Notes: generated by a model from the sequence alone, not told the origin. Shown: positions 29,130-37,668, numbered from the stretch's first letter. The stretch: 64,000 nucleotides of DNA from Microvirga solisilvae (GCF_022808595.1 NZ_JAKUCN010000001.1:744001-808000), one strand, 5' to 3'. Translations and numbers: made by a program.

Positions 29130-31016
29130 TCAAAGGCCTGGCGGCACGGGTTCTGCTGTCAGGCGTGTCTGGGACGCGAGGCGTATGGGAGCATTCACGG
29201 CTCCATAACCCTGGTAGCGGCGCCTCTCCACGATCTCGAAGAAAAAGCCGCCTTCGAGTGTTTTCGTGTAGGCCTGAAAGTACTCGGCTCCACCCTCACG
29301 ATCGTACAGGATGTTCTGGGACCGCAGTCGCTCCACATCCTCGGCGGAAAGGTCCGTTCTGACTTCCAGATCGTCGTAATAATTCTCCGGAATGGGCAGG
29401 AGATCAATACCGTTCGCTCTCAGGCGCTGAACCGTCGCCACAATGTCGTCCGTCGCAAGCGCGATGTGCTGCACTCCCGAGCCGAAGAGCTCGACAAGGA
29501 AGCGTGAGGACAGAGTGCGCTGGCTTTGCGAAGAGTTGAGAATGAGGCGGAGCGAACCGTCGGAAGTCTCCATGGCTTGGCTCTGCACCACGCCTCCCGG
29601 ATCGATGACGGTCTGAACCGGCGTCTTCCGCACATCGAGGAGCGAGGTGTAGAAGAGCAGCCAGGTCAGCATTTCCTCGTAATGCATCGACTGGGACACA
29701 TGATCGATGGAGACCAGTCCCGCACCGGTGAAGTCGCTCACCTCGGTCGATTCGAAGTCGACATCCCAGAGCCGGTCCAGCCCCGTCTTATGATCCACGA
29801 AATACAAAAGGCTGCCGCCCAGGCCACGAACAGCCGGGATATTCATTTCGCCGGGCCCGACAGGCTGCTGGAACGGCTGGTCCAGAAGCGTGGTGGCGCG
29901 GTTCACCGTTCCAGGCGCATCGTCGACTCGTAGGGCCAGAGCGCAGACCGATGTGCCGTGCGTGATGTTGAAGGAATGAGCGAACCCCTCCTTGTCCGCG
30001 TTCACGACGATGTTGATGTCTCCCTGGCGCCAATGCGTGACGGCTTTCGAGCGATGACGACCGGCCTTCTGAAATCCAAGACCGGAAAGAATGCGCTCAA
30101 ATCCGCCTGCTCCGCGTTCATCGACGGCAAACTCGACGAACTCAACACCTGTGCATGTGGCCTTAGGAGGAAGAGCGAGCTGGTTGGGCAGAGCCCCTCC
30201 CGTCCGCCGCCGCAACTCGTCGAGCATCACAAGCAGCGATCGCTGCCCGTCGACGGCGACACTGCGCGCGGAGCCCGCCCGAAAGCGGTCGTTGAAGATT
30301 TCGAGGGAAAGGAGCCCATCGAACCCTGTTGCGCCAAGCGCATCCATGAAGGCGTCGATAGGCAGATCGCCCTGCCCTGGGAAGCAGCGGTAATGGCGGC
30401 TCCAGGACAGGTAATCCATATCGAGCTTCGGCGCATCGGCCATCTGCACGAGGAAGATCTTGTCCGCTGGAATGGAGCGGATGGCGGACAGGTCCGTTCC
30501 GCGCGCGAGAATATGGAAAGAGTCGAGCACGAGACCGACGGCCGGGTGGTTCGCGCGTCGTACGACCTCCCAGGAATCGCGGTAATCGTGGATATGACGC
30601 CCCCAGGAGAGCGCCTCGAAAGCCACGCGCATGCCGCGTTTGGCGGCACGCTCTCCGAGTTCGTGAAAATCCGCAGCCGCCCGCTCGATCCCGCCAAGAG
30701 AGTCGGGAGAGACATTGCTGCAGATCATCAGCAGATCGCAGCCTAGCTCCTGCATCACATCGAATTTTCGCTCGGCCCGGGCAAAGACCTTCGAGCGCTG
30801 CGGCTCCGGCATTCCTTCGAAGTCTCGGAACGGCTGGAACGTGATCGTCTTAAGACCAAGTCCTTCGATCATGCGCCGCGCATCGGCCGGCGTCCCGTTG
30901 AAGGAGAGAAGATCGTTCTCGAAGATCTCAACACCCTTGAACTGCGCGGCCGCGATGGCCTCGATCTTCTCGGTCAGAGTACCGCTCAGGCAGACGGTGG
31001 CAATGGCTGTACGCAT
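29130..31016 (-). CDS. quiC: 3-dehydroshikimate dehydratase, QuiC1-type fusion with HPPD-like domain
   Basis: This 628-residue protein converts 3-dehydroshikimate to protocatechuate. Residues 1-275 form a sugar-isomerase-like TIM barrel with the metal-binding set of this enzyme group: E134 (AFEALSW), D165 (LVLDSFH), Q191 and E239 (SLEIFND). Residues from about 285 to 600 resemble 4-hydroxyphenylpyruvate dioxygenase, with SIDHVSQSM, VQHIALATDD and FFFEIVERR supplying His, His and Glu. In characterised QuiC1 the dioxygenase-like half is not the dehydratase. The neighbours (TRAP transporter, dehydroquinate dehydratase, quinate/shikimate dehydrogenase) complete the route from quinate or shikimate. 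It is on the opposite strand from them, beyond the two regulators. Confidence 0.9.
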   Translation of the reverse strand: MRTAIATVCLSGTLTEKIEAIAAAQFKGVEIFENDLLSFNGTPADARRMIEGLGLKTITFQPFRDFEGMPEPQRSKVFARAERKFDVMQELGCDLLMICSNVSPDSLGGIERAAADFHELGERAAKRGMRVAFEALSWGRHIHDYRDSWEVVRRANHPAVGLVLDSFHILARGTDLSAIRSIPADKIFLVQMADAPKLDMDYLSWSRHYRCFPGQGDLPIDAFMDALGATGFDGLLSLEIFNDRFRAGSARSVAVDGQRSLLVMLDELRRRTGGALPNQLALPPKATCTGVEFVEFAVDERGAGGFERILSGLGFQKAGRHRSKAVTHWRQGDINIVVNADKEGFAHSFNITHGTSVCALALRVDDAPGTVNRATTLLDQPFQQPVGPGEMNIPAVRGLGGSLLYFVDHKTGLDRLWDVDFESTEVSDFTGAGLVSIDHVSQSMHYEEMLTWLLFYTSLLDVRKTPVQTVIDPGGVVQSQAMETSDGSLRLILNSSQSQRTLSSRFLVELFGSGVQHIALATDDIVATVQRLRANGIDLLPIPENYYDDLEVRTDLSAEDVERLRSQNILYDREGGAEYFQAYTKTLEGGFFFEIVERRRYQGYGAVNAPIRLASQTRLTAEPVPPGL

Positions 31017-31075
31017 CCTCGTGGGTCCGTTTCCTCTTTATTGAGTCTGGGAGCCTTTTGCCGCTCCTTCTTGTT

Positions 31076-31756
31076 TTAGCTGATCGTTCCGGTCGCGAGA
31101 GCATGCTCGACGCCGCCAGCGACGTGGCGTGTCAGCACCTCGCAGGCGCGCGCCGCGTCCCGCTTCAGGGCGCATTCCATCAACTCGACATGCTCGCTGG
31201 CGGCAATGTCGCCACGATAGCTCAAGGCGATCATCTGGTAGCGCAGGTACTTATCAAAAACCGCCGCATGGTTGTCGATGAGCATCTTCGAGCCGCAGGC
31301 GGAGATGAGGGCTTGGTGAAACTGCCAGTCGTAGCGCTTCCATTCCTCGGTCTGGGACCTGTCACCTTCAGCCATCCGCTCTTCCATGCGAGCAAGCCGA
31401 TGATGGGCAGCGACGACGCGGCCTTCCCACTCCATGTCGCCAGCCTTGAATGATTGCTCCAGCGCCCGACACTCAAGGAGTTGCCGCAGCGCCGCGATCT
31501 CCCGCAAATTTGCGATGGAGACGGGAGCCACCTCGAAACCCTTCTGTCCCTCGGCCACTACCAGCCGCTCGGAGTGAAGTCGGTTCAGGATTTCGCGCAG
31601 GGTGCTGACGCTTGCGCCGTAACCGGCTTTCAGGCCTTCGAGCTTCAACTTTCTGCCGGGAGGCAGACGGCCGAAGATAATGTCGGATCTGATCTTCTGA
31701 TAAGCGCTTTCGCCAATCGTGGAAGGCTGGGCTGCTACGGAAACATCATCGATCAT
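31076..31756 (-). CDS. GntR-family regulator with FCD domain (second of tandem pair)
   Basis: This 226-residue regulator has an N-terminal winged helix (AYQKIRSDIIFGRLPPGRKL, then VSTLREILNRLHSERLV) and a C-terminal FCD ligand-binding domain with helices of the FadR C-terminal type (ALRQLLECRALEQSF). FCD regulators bind small carboxylates. Its ATG overlaps the stop of the preceding paralogue (ATGA). It is likely to control the quinate/shikimate genes on both sides. Confidence 0.88.
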   Translation of the reverse strand: MIDDVSVAAQPSTIGESAYQKIRSDIIFGRLPPGRKLKLEGLKAGYGASVSTLREILNRLHSERLVVAEGQKGFEVAPVSIANLREIAALRQLLECRALEQSFKAGDMEWEGRVVAAHHRLARMEERMAEGDRSQTEEWKRYDWQFHQALISACGSKMLIDNHAAVFDKYLRYQMIALSYRGDIAASEHVELMECALKRDAARACEVLTRHVAGGVEHALATGTIS

Positions 31757-32421
31757 GCCAATGCTCCGCTCTCAAGCGTGTAGGCGACACATCCGTTCAC
31801 ATGCTGGTTCAGCACTGCGCAGGCGCCATCGGCATCGCGAGCGAGCGCACAATCGAGCAGCGACCGATGCTCCTTGGCGGCGATTTCGCCACGAAACACG
31901 ACCGCGACCATCTGATAACGGAGGTACTGGTCGAAGACGCCGCCATAGAGATCGAGCAGGGTCTGGGATCCGCAGGCCTCGATGAGGGCCTGATGAAATT
32001 CGCGGTCATAGCGCTTCCACAGCTCCGTCGCCGTTTGGTCTCCGGTCAACATCCGCCGCTCCATGAAGGCCAGCTTGTGATGGGCGGCAACCACGCGGCT
32101 CTCCCATTCCAGGTCGCCAGCGGCAAAGGACATCGGCAGTGCATAAGTCTCCAGGAGAAGCCGCATCGCCGCGACGTCCTCGAAACCTGCAGGCGACACG
32201 GGAGCGACGCGAAACCCACGCTGACCTTCAGCCACCACGAGTCCTTCCGACGAGAGCCGGCTTAAGATCTCCCGCAGGGTGCTGACGCTCGTGCCGTAAT
32301 CGGTCGCCATCCCATCCAGCCGGAGCCGGAGGCCTGGATTCAAGCGACCGAACACGATGTCGGCACGAATCCGGTCATAGGCGCGATCCGCAATGGATGC
32401 CGCCACCAGTTCGATGCTCAT
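31753..32421 (-). CDS. GntR-family regulator with FCD domain (first of tandem pair)
   Basis: This 222-residue protein starts at 32421 (MSIELVAASIADRAYDR). It has the same architecture as its neighbour and a clearly similar sequence throughout (DIVFGRLNPGLRLRLDGM, VSTLREILSRLSSEGLVVAEGQRGFRVAPVS), so the two arose by duplication. It is divergent from the TRAP operon across a 197-bp AT-rich spacer, the classical position for a local regulator. Confidence 0.88.
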   Translation of the reverse strand: MSIELVAASIADRAYDRIRADIVFGRLNPGLRLRLDGMATDYGTSVSTLREILSRLSSEGLVVAEGQRGFRVAPVSPAGFEDVAAMRLLLETYALPMSFAAGDLEWESRVVAAHHKLAFMERRMLTGDQTATELWKRYDREFHQALIEACGSQTLLDLYGGVFDQYLRYQMVAVVFRGEIAAKEHRSLLDCALARDADGACAVLNQHVNGCVAYTLESGALA

Positions 32422-32538
32422 GGGGCCAACGCCCTGCTTTGAGCCGGCATGAACCAACCTCCAAGGTCACTCCACCTTCTGGCAGAGCTCAAATCATATG
32501 CTGAAACATAAAATATCAGATGTTTTTAAAAATGCCTA

Positions 32539-32567
32539 TTGATTTTGAAATCGTCGGGACAGATAGT
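32539..32567 (+). promoter_or_regulatory. Candidate promoter for the TRAP/shikimate operon
   Basis: TTGATT (32539-32544) and GATAGT (32562-32567) are separated by 17 bp, 52 bp before the dctP start codon. The 45 bp upstream are unusually AT-rich and include TATG-CTGAAA-CATA (32497-32510), a possible GntR half-site pair. Confidence 0.4.
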
Positions 32568-32618
32568 TTCCGCAACGACGCCCAAAACAGAGCGCGACAA
32601 TCTGAAGGAGAGGAAACC

Positions 32619-33611
32619 ATGGGACTTAAGATCAATCGGCGTATTCTGATGGCCGCAGGCGCGGCCGTTTTGGCCTACGGCATGGCTGAGCCTGCTGCCG
32701 CTCAAGCTCCTGCAAACCTGAGATTCTCTGCCGTCTTCTCGGAGCAGGATATCCGAGCCGGGATGATGAAGCAGTTCGGCGAAGAGCTGAAAGCCCAGGG
32801 CTTTAACCTCCAGCCTTATTACGGCGGCACCCTCTTCAAGCAGGGAACCGAACTCGTCGCCATGCAGCGCGGCAATCTCGAGATGGGCAACATCGCCCCG
32901 CAGGACATCTCGAACCAGGTTCCCGAATGGTCGATCGTCACCTCGGCCTATCTCTTCCGCGATGCCGACCACCTGAAGAGGGTCTTCGCCAGCGATGTCG
33001 GCAAACAGCTGAAGCAGATGGCCTCCGACAAGCTCGGCATCCACATTCTCGGCCCCACCTATTTCGGTGCACGCCATGTGGGCCTGAAGCCTAATAAGAA
33101 GATCAACAAGCCTGAGGATCTCGCGGGCATCAAGCTGCGCATGCCCGGCGGCGATGCCTGGCAGTTCCTCGGTCAGTCGCTCGGCGCAAATCCGACGCCG
33201 ATGGCCTATGCGGAGGTCTATACGGGCCTGCAGACAGGCGCTATCGACGGGCAGGACAATCCGCTGCCGAACGTGCAGAACATGAAGTTCTACGAAGTCA
33301 TGTCGCAGATCGCGCTGACCTCGCATCTCGTCGGCTTCGACGTTCTGGCCGTGTCCAACAAGGTCTGGAATGCCATGTCGCCCGAGAAGCAGGCCGCGTT
33401 CCAGGCCGCGGCCGACAAGGCCATCGAGTGGAGCACGCAGGAACACCTGAAGCAGGAGGCGCAACTCGCGACCTTCTTCAAGGAGAAAGGTCTCGACGTT
33501 TACACGCCTGACCTGAAAGCCTTCCGCGAATTCGCGCAGAAGAAATATCTTGCCTCTGATCTCGCGAAGAGCTGGCCTGCCGGCATGGTCGACAAGATCA
33601 ACGCGATGTAA
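32619..33611 (+). CDS. dctP: TRAP transporter substrate-binding protein DctP
   Basis: This 330-residue periplasmic protein starts at 32619 with AAGGAGAGG upstream and a signal peptide ending near AEPAAAQ. The DctP signature is present: GIKLRMPGGDAWQFLGQSLGA with the carboxylate-binding Arg, then PMAYAEVYTGLQTGAIDGQDNPL. It captures an organic acid for the DctQM permease. Context points to quinate, shikimate or dehydroshikimate as ligand. Confidence 0.92.
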   Translation: MGLKINRRILMAAGAAVLAYGMAEPAAAQAPANLRFSAVFSEQDIRAGMMKQFGEELKAQGFNLQPYYGGTLFKQGTELVAMQRGNLEMGNIAPQDISNQVPEWSIVTSAYLFRDADHLKRVFASDVGKQLKQMASDKLGIHILGPTYFGARHVGLKPNKKINKPEDLAGIKLRMPGGDAWQFLGQSLGANPTPMAYAEVYTGLQTGAIDGQDNPLPNVQNMKFYEVMSQIALTSHLVGFDVLAVSNKVWNAMSPEKQAAFQAAADKAIEWSTQEHLKQEAQLATFFKEKGLDVYTPDLKAFREFAQKKYLASDLAKSWPAGMVDKINAM

Positions 33612-33698
33612 TGCGCATCACCGCTGCCGGACGCATACGTCCGGCAGCCGCCGTCTTCATTGTTCTCTCTCGCCTTCTTCAGGAAGGGAGCCGCTCTC

Positions 33699-34217
33699 AT
33701 GAATTCATCATTGCGGGCAATCGGCTTGTGGCTTGCGCGCCGCGCGGAAAACCTCGCAGCCGCCATGCTGGCCGCGATGTTCGCGGCCTTCCTCCTGCAG
33801 ATCGCCTTCCGCTATCTCTTAGGCCTTCCCATTGGATGGACGCATGAAATCAGCGTTGTCCTGTGGCTCTGGCTTGTCCTGTTCGGCGCGGCCTTCGTCG
33901 TCACGGAGAAAGAGGAAATCCGCTTCGATATTATTTACGGCGCCGTCGGCCCCAAGCCCCGCCGCGTGATGGCGCTCATCAGCGCCTTCGCGCTGATCGC
34001 CCTCTATTCCATCTCGCTGCCCGCCGTCGTCGATTATGTGACCTTCATGAAGGTGGAGCGGACAAGCTATCTCAAGATCAGGTTCGATTGGCTGTTCTCG
34101 ATTTACATCGTCTTTGCCGTCGCCACCATCATCCGCTACATCTGGATTGCCTGGCAGGCTATGCGAGGCGTGGCGCCGGATGAATTCGATCCCACCAAAG
34201 CGAGTTCCGGCGTATGA
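33699..34217 (+). CDS. dctQ: TRAP transporter small permease DctQ
   Basis: This 172-residue protein has four predicted transmembrane helices and the small-subunit motif LPIGWTHEISVVLWLWLVLFGAAF with charged residues after the second helix (VVTEKEEIRFD). The start at 33699 has AGGAAGGGAG 8 nt upstream. It forms the membrane complex with DctM; the coding regions overlap by ATGA. Confidence 0.9.
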   Translation: MNSSLRAIGLWLARRAENLAAAMLAAMFAAFLLQIAFRYLLGLPIGWTHEISVVLWLWLVLFGAAFVVTEKEEIRFDIIYGAVGPKPRRVMALISAFALIALYSISLPAVVDYVTFMKVERTSYLKIRFDWLFSIYIVFAVATIIRYIWIAWQAMRGVAPDEFDPTKASSGV

Positions 34218-35515
34218 ACCTGACAAGCCCCTTCTCGATCTCGCTCGTCGCGATCACCGCCCTCGCCTTTCTCGGCCTGCCCATCGGCCATTCGATGATC
34301 GCAGGCTCGATCCTGTACCTGTTCCTGGCAGGCCTCGATATGGGAACCGCCGCCGAGCAGCTGCTCAACGGCATGTATTCCAACTACGTCATTCTCTCGG
34401 TGCCGCTGTTCATTCTTGCCGCCGAGTTCATGAATATCGGCTCCATGACCGACCGCCTCATGATGTTCTGCAACGCGCTGGTCGGCCGCTTCCGCGGTGG
34501 CCTCGCCCAGGTCAATATCCTGCAGAGCATCATCTTCGCAGGCATGTCGGGCTCTGCCATTGCGGACGCCGCCGGCACTGGCCGAATGATGCAGGCCATG
34601 ATGACCCGTGATGGACGCTACACGGGAAGCTATGCGGCGGCGCTCACGGCGGCTTCATCCGTCATTGGCCCAATCATTCCTCCTTCGATCCCGATGGTGC
34701 TCTATGCCCTCGTGTCGGACGCATCAATTGGCTATCTCTTTTTGGCTGGTGTTGTTCCGGGCCTGCTGATGGCCCTGAGCCAGATGATCATCGTGGCCAT
34801 TACTGCTCGTCGCAGAAACCTCCCGGTTGAAAAGCCGGTGCCTCTGCGCAAGCTGCCGCGCATCACGTGGGATGCCTTCCCCTCCCTCATGATGCCCGTC
34901 GTTCTCCTCGGTGGCATCTATAGCGGCGCGATGACACCCACAGAGGCCGCCGCCGTTGCGGCGGGTTATGCATTGCTCATATCGGCGGGCCTTTATCGCA
35001 GCGTGAGCTGGCGCAGCTTCTACCAGTCGCTTGCTATCAGCGCCCGAACCACCGCATCCATCGGCATGCTGATCGCGGGTGCCCTCGTGTTCAACTATGT
35101 CATCACCGTCGAGAACATTCCCGAAGGCGTGAAAGCGCTGCTCGAAAGTTGGAACCTCTCGCCGGTCGGCTTCCTGATTTTTGTGAACGTCCTGCTGCTG
35201 TTGCTGGGCTGCGTGCTGGAGGGAACAGCCATTCTGCTCATCGTAGTGCCGGTCTTCATTCCGACCGCGCAGGCGCTCGGCATCGACCTCGTGCATTTCG
35301 GCGTGGTGGTCGTTGTCAATATCATGCTCGGCCTGATTACACCGCCTTATGGGTTACTGCTGTTCATCATGGCGAACATCTCGGGCGAGCCTCTGCGCGA
35401 CATCGTGCGTGACACGATGCCTTTCCTTTTCGCCATGATCGTAGCCCTCGCAATCATGACCTTCGTGCCCGAAACCGTTCTCTGGCTGCCGCGCCTTTTC
35501 GGCTACCAGGGGTGA
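34214..35515 (+). CDS. dctM: TRAP transporter large permease DctM
   Basis: This 433-residue protein has about 12 transmembrane segments and the family motifs GMSGSAIADAAGTG (residues about 113-126) and PIIPPSIPMVLYAL. It is the sodium-driven channel subunit. It overlaps dctQ by ATGA and precedes aroQ by 28 bp, so uptake and catabolism are in one operon. Confidence 0.92.
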   Translation: MNLTSPFSISLVAITALAFLGLPIGHSMIAGSILYLFLAGLDMGTAAEQLLNGMYSNYVILSVPLFILAAEFMNIGSMTDRLMMFCNALVGRFRGGLAQVNILQSIIFAGMSGSAIADAAGTGRMMQAMMTRDGRYTGSYAAALTAASSVIGPIIPPSIPMVLYALVSDASIGYLFLAGVVPGLLMALSQMIIVAITARRRNLPVEKPVPLRKLPRITWDAFPSLMMPVVLLGGIYSGAMTPTEAAAVAAGYALLISAGLYRSVSWRSFYQSLAISARTTASIGMLIAGALVFNYVITVENIPEGVKALLESWNLSPVGFLIFVNVLLLLLGCVLEGTAILLIVVPVFIPTAQALGIDLVHFGVVVVVNIMLGLITPPYGLLLFIMANISGEPLRDIVRDTMPFLFAMIVALAIMTFVPETVLWLPRLFGYQG

Positions 35516-35543
35516 GCCTGCTCCCTTTCAGAGACAGATACCG

Positions 35544-35987
35544 ATGAGCAAGCCGATCTACATTCTCAACGGACCCAACCTCAATCGCCTCGGAACCCGG
35601 GAGCCCGAAATCTACGGCCACACGACGCTGGCCGAGGTCGAGAAAATGTGCCGGGACTCCGCATCAGGTCACCCGATCGTCTTCCGGCAATCGAACCGCG
35701 AATACGAGATCATCGACTGGGTCCATGAAGCCATCGACGAAGGCAGCGGGATCATCATCAATCCTGCTGCGTTCACCTTCACCTCCATGGCGATCATGGA
35801 TGCCTTGAAGATGTTTCCCGGCCCCATCATCGAGCTGCACATCTCGAACATCCACAAGCGTGAGCCGATTTACCACAAGTCCTATGTCTCCCCCGTGGCG
35901 ACGGCCGTCATCGCGGGCCTTGGCACCAATGGCTACACGGTCGCCGTGCAATCGATCCTTCAGATGAACGGCCAATCCGGATCCTGA
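35544..35987 (+). CDS. aroQ: Type II 3-dehydroquinate dehydratase with atypical active site (catabolic)
   Basis: This 147-residue enzyme interconverts 3-dehydroquinate and 3-dehydroshikimate. Family residues present include N12 in NGPNLNRLG, R19, Y24 in EIYG, H99 and S101 in ELHISN, and R106 in HKREP. The normally invariant NPGAYTHTS segment reads NPAAFTFTS here, with Phe79 at the usual His, and the later FRxHS reads IYHKS. The change may alter catalysis or substrate preference. Position between the TRAP genes and the dehydrogenase marks it as the catabolic (QuiB-like) copy; a biosynthetic copy should exist elsewhere. Confidence 0.88.
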   Translation: MSKPIYILNGPNLNRLGTREPEIYGHTTLAEVEKMCRDSASGHPIVFRQSNREYEIIDWVHEAIDEGSGIIINPAAFTFTSMAIMDALKMFPGPIIELHISNIHKREPIYHKSYVSPVATAVIAGLGTNGYTVAVQSILQMNGQSGS

Positions 35988-35992
35988 CCCTT

Positions 35993-36859
35993 ATGGCGAA
36001 TGATCTCTCATCAGGGCTTCCTTCCTCAATCCTCGTGGGCCTCGTCGGCACCGGGATTCAGGCGTCGCGCACGCCCGCGCTTCATGAGCGCGAGGGAGCC
36101 GAACAGGGTCTTCGCTACGTCTACAAACTGATCGATCTGGATGCGCTGAGTCTCGATGCAGGCGCGCTTCCCGAAATCCTCACGGCGGCGCAGCGTTTCG
36201 GTTTTTCAGGCCTCAACATCACCCATCCGTGCAAGCAGTCGGTGATCCCGCTGCTCGATGAGTTGTCTCCCGATGCGCAAGCGCTTGGGGCCGTGAACAC
36301 GGTCGTGTTCAAGGATGGTCGACGCATCGGGCACAACACCGATTGGTGGGGTTTTGCCGAGAGCTTCCGGCGCGAACTGGCCGATGTTCCGATGACGCAC
36401 GTCGTCCAGTTCGGCGCCGGTGGCGCAGGCGCGGCTGTGGCTCACGCGCTGCTGACTTTGGGCGCAGGTGAAATCATTATCATCGACACGGATGAGTCTC
36501 GCGCTCAGAGCCTCACAGCTGCGCTGTCCGAGCGGTTCGGAAAGGGGCGCGCCTCAAAGGGCATTGGCGTGGCGGAGGCCATGGCAGTGGCTAATGGCAT
36601 GGTGAACACGACGCCTCTCGGTATGGCGAAATATCCCGGCATGGCCGTTCCGGCCGAAATGCTCCAGCCTCCCTTGTGGATCGCCGACATCGTCTATTTC
36701 CCGCTGGAGACGGAATTGCTGCGCCAAGCGCGTGCCAGGGGATGCCGCACCATGTCCGGCGGCGGCATGGCGGTCTTTCAAGCCGTTGGCGCTTTCCGGC
36801 TCTTTACGGGATTGGAACCGGATGCAGACCGCATGCTCCGGCATTTCAGCGAGATGTAG
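35993..36859 (+). CDS. Quinate/shikimate dehydrogenase (NAD-type AroE homologue)
   Basis: This 288-residue protein oxidises shikimate and probably quinate. The catalytic pair is K81 in NITHPCKQ and D117 in GHNTDWWGF; the substrate-binding serine lies in QASRTPA. The cofactor fold GAGGAGAAVA (141-150) is followed by an aspartate (IIIIDTDESR, D165) rather than the Arg/Thr of NADP-dependent AroE, indicating NAD+. The N-terminal GLVGTGIQASRTPALHE is characteristic of the QSDH group known from Corynebacterium. It is the last gene of the operon, 5 bp after aroQ. Confidence 0.88.
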   Translation: MANDLSSGLPSSILVGLVGTGIQASRTPALHEREGAEQGLRYVYKLIDLDALSLDAGALPEILTAAQRFGFSGLNITHPCKQSVIPLLDELSPDAQALGAVNTVVFKDGRRIGHNTDWWGFAESFRRELADVPMTHVVQFGAGGAGAAVAHALLTLGAGEIIIIDTDESRAQSLTAALSERFGKGRASKGIGVAEAMAVANGMVNTTPLGMAKYPGMAVPAEMLQPPLWIADIVYFPLETELLRQARARGCRTMSGGGMAVFQAVGAFRLFTGLEPDADRMLRHFSEM

Positions 36860-36985
36860 CCCAGGCGCCTCGGAATCGGTCATCGCAAAGCCGGATGAGC
36901 AGCCTAGGAACCCATTTGGCAGGCAGATGTCATACTGAAGCTTGAGAGCAAGGGGGTAAAACTGCCGAAAAGTTCAAGGAAAGAA

Positions 36986-37031
36986 TGGTCGGAGCGAGAG
37001 GATTTGAACCTCCGACCCCTAGTCCCCCAGA
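36986..37031 (-). other. attachment site: 3' half of tRNA-Pro(GGG)
   Basis: On the minus strand these 46 bases read from the anticodon loop (CTGGGGG, anticodon GGG) through anticodon-stem 3' arm ACTAG, a variable loop, a T-arm GGAGG-TTCAAAT-CCTCT, the acceptor strand CGCTCCG, A and CCA. Upstream of the loop the sequence does not form the matching stem, D-arm or acceptor 5' strand, so this is not a functional tRNA. An isolated 3' tRNA half next to phage genes is the typical distal att scar; the intact gene is expected at the other end of the element. Confidence 0.85.
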
Positions 37032-37141
37032 CCGATAGCCCTGACAGATAAGCTCATGTTCCAATTGATCTATTTTATCCACACTTGAAAACGTGAGTGC
37101 TTTCGTGGGTGGTTGCTTGCGGGAACATCCGACGAGCCATT

Positions 37142-37408
37142 TTAGCTCGCCAGAGACGACATCGGCGGCAGGCTGAAAGTCGCCCCATTCACCACCTCTG
37201 TCCGGCCAGCGGGCGAGGTCGAGGCGATGATTCCGGTCGGGCCGTGCAATGACACCTTGATCCAAGGATAGACCCGGGCGGCGCGTTCATAAGCAGCCCG
37301 CGCCAATGTCAGGTCCGACGCCGAGCAGACCGGGGCGACGGCACAAATGTCACCTTCGGCGCCAATATGAACAGTGTAGCGAATAGACGTCATGTCTGCC
37401 TGCCCCAT
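37142..37408 (-). CDS. Small hypothetical protein at the prophage edge
   Basis: A protein of 88 residues if started at the ATG at 37408; an alternative ATG at 37393 gives MTSIRYTVHIGAEG. It is not recognised. The sequence is soluble, with an alternating beta pattern (YTVHIGAEGDICAVAPVC) followed by a helix (DLTLARAAYERAARVY) and a C-terminal strand region (IKVSLHGPTGIIAS). It lies alone between the late-operon terminator and the att site, behind its own AT-rich upstream region. That layout is typical of a lysogeny-expressed accessory (moron) gene. Confidence 0.6.
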   Translation of the reverse strand: MGQADMTSIRYTVHIGAEGDICAVAPVCSASDLTLARAAYERAARVYPWIKVSLHGPTGIIASTSPAGRTEVVNGATFSLPPMSSLAS

Positions 37409-37627
37409 GATTGATCCCAATTAATATTTGGTTATGAGAACAAAAGTAGACCATATAAACAGGGGGGATCGTCAATAGAACGATATTCTAGCCCGCTGCA
37501 TAGCAATCTTGCGATTTTGCGGGGCGGTCAAAAACCCTTGGAAATTCAGGGTTACAGCCTAAGTATCGGTCAGAATGTCGCAGCAAAAGGGGGGTGTGGG
37601 TTGTTGTGGATCAAGGCGCACGAACAC
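37409..37627. promoter_or_regulatory. AT-rich upstream region of the edge gene
   Basis: This stretch is markedly richer in A and T than the surrounding phage DNA around 37425-37490. On the minus strand TTGACG (37470-37475) and TATGGT (37450-37455) could form a promoter, but the spacing of 14 bp is short. No gene is seen between this and the terminator. Confidence 0.35.
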
Positions 37628-37663
37628 AAAAAAGCCCACCTTGGCGGTGTCGCCAAGGTGGGC
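37628..37663 (-). terminator. Strong rho-independent terminator of the phage late operon
   Basis: A perfect 13-bp stem (GCCCACCTTGGCG and its complement, 37634-37663) with a 4-nt loop is followed on the minus strand by six T residues (37628-37633). It begins 5 bp after the stop of the nucleotide kinase gene, the last gene of the long minus-strand unit. Confidence 0.9.
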
Positions 37664-37668
37664 AAAAG

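Noticed and set aside
36986-37060. A functional tRNA-Pro gene at the prophage edge
   Set aside because: Only the 3' half matches. The sequence preceding the anticodon loop on the minus strand cannot form the anticodon stem, D-arm or acceptor stem.
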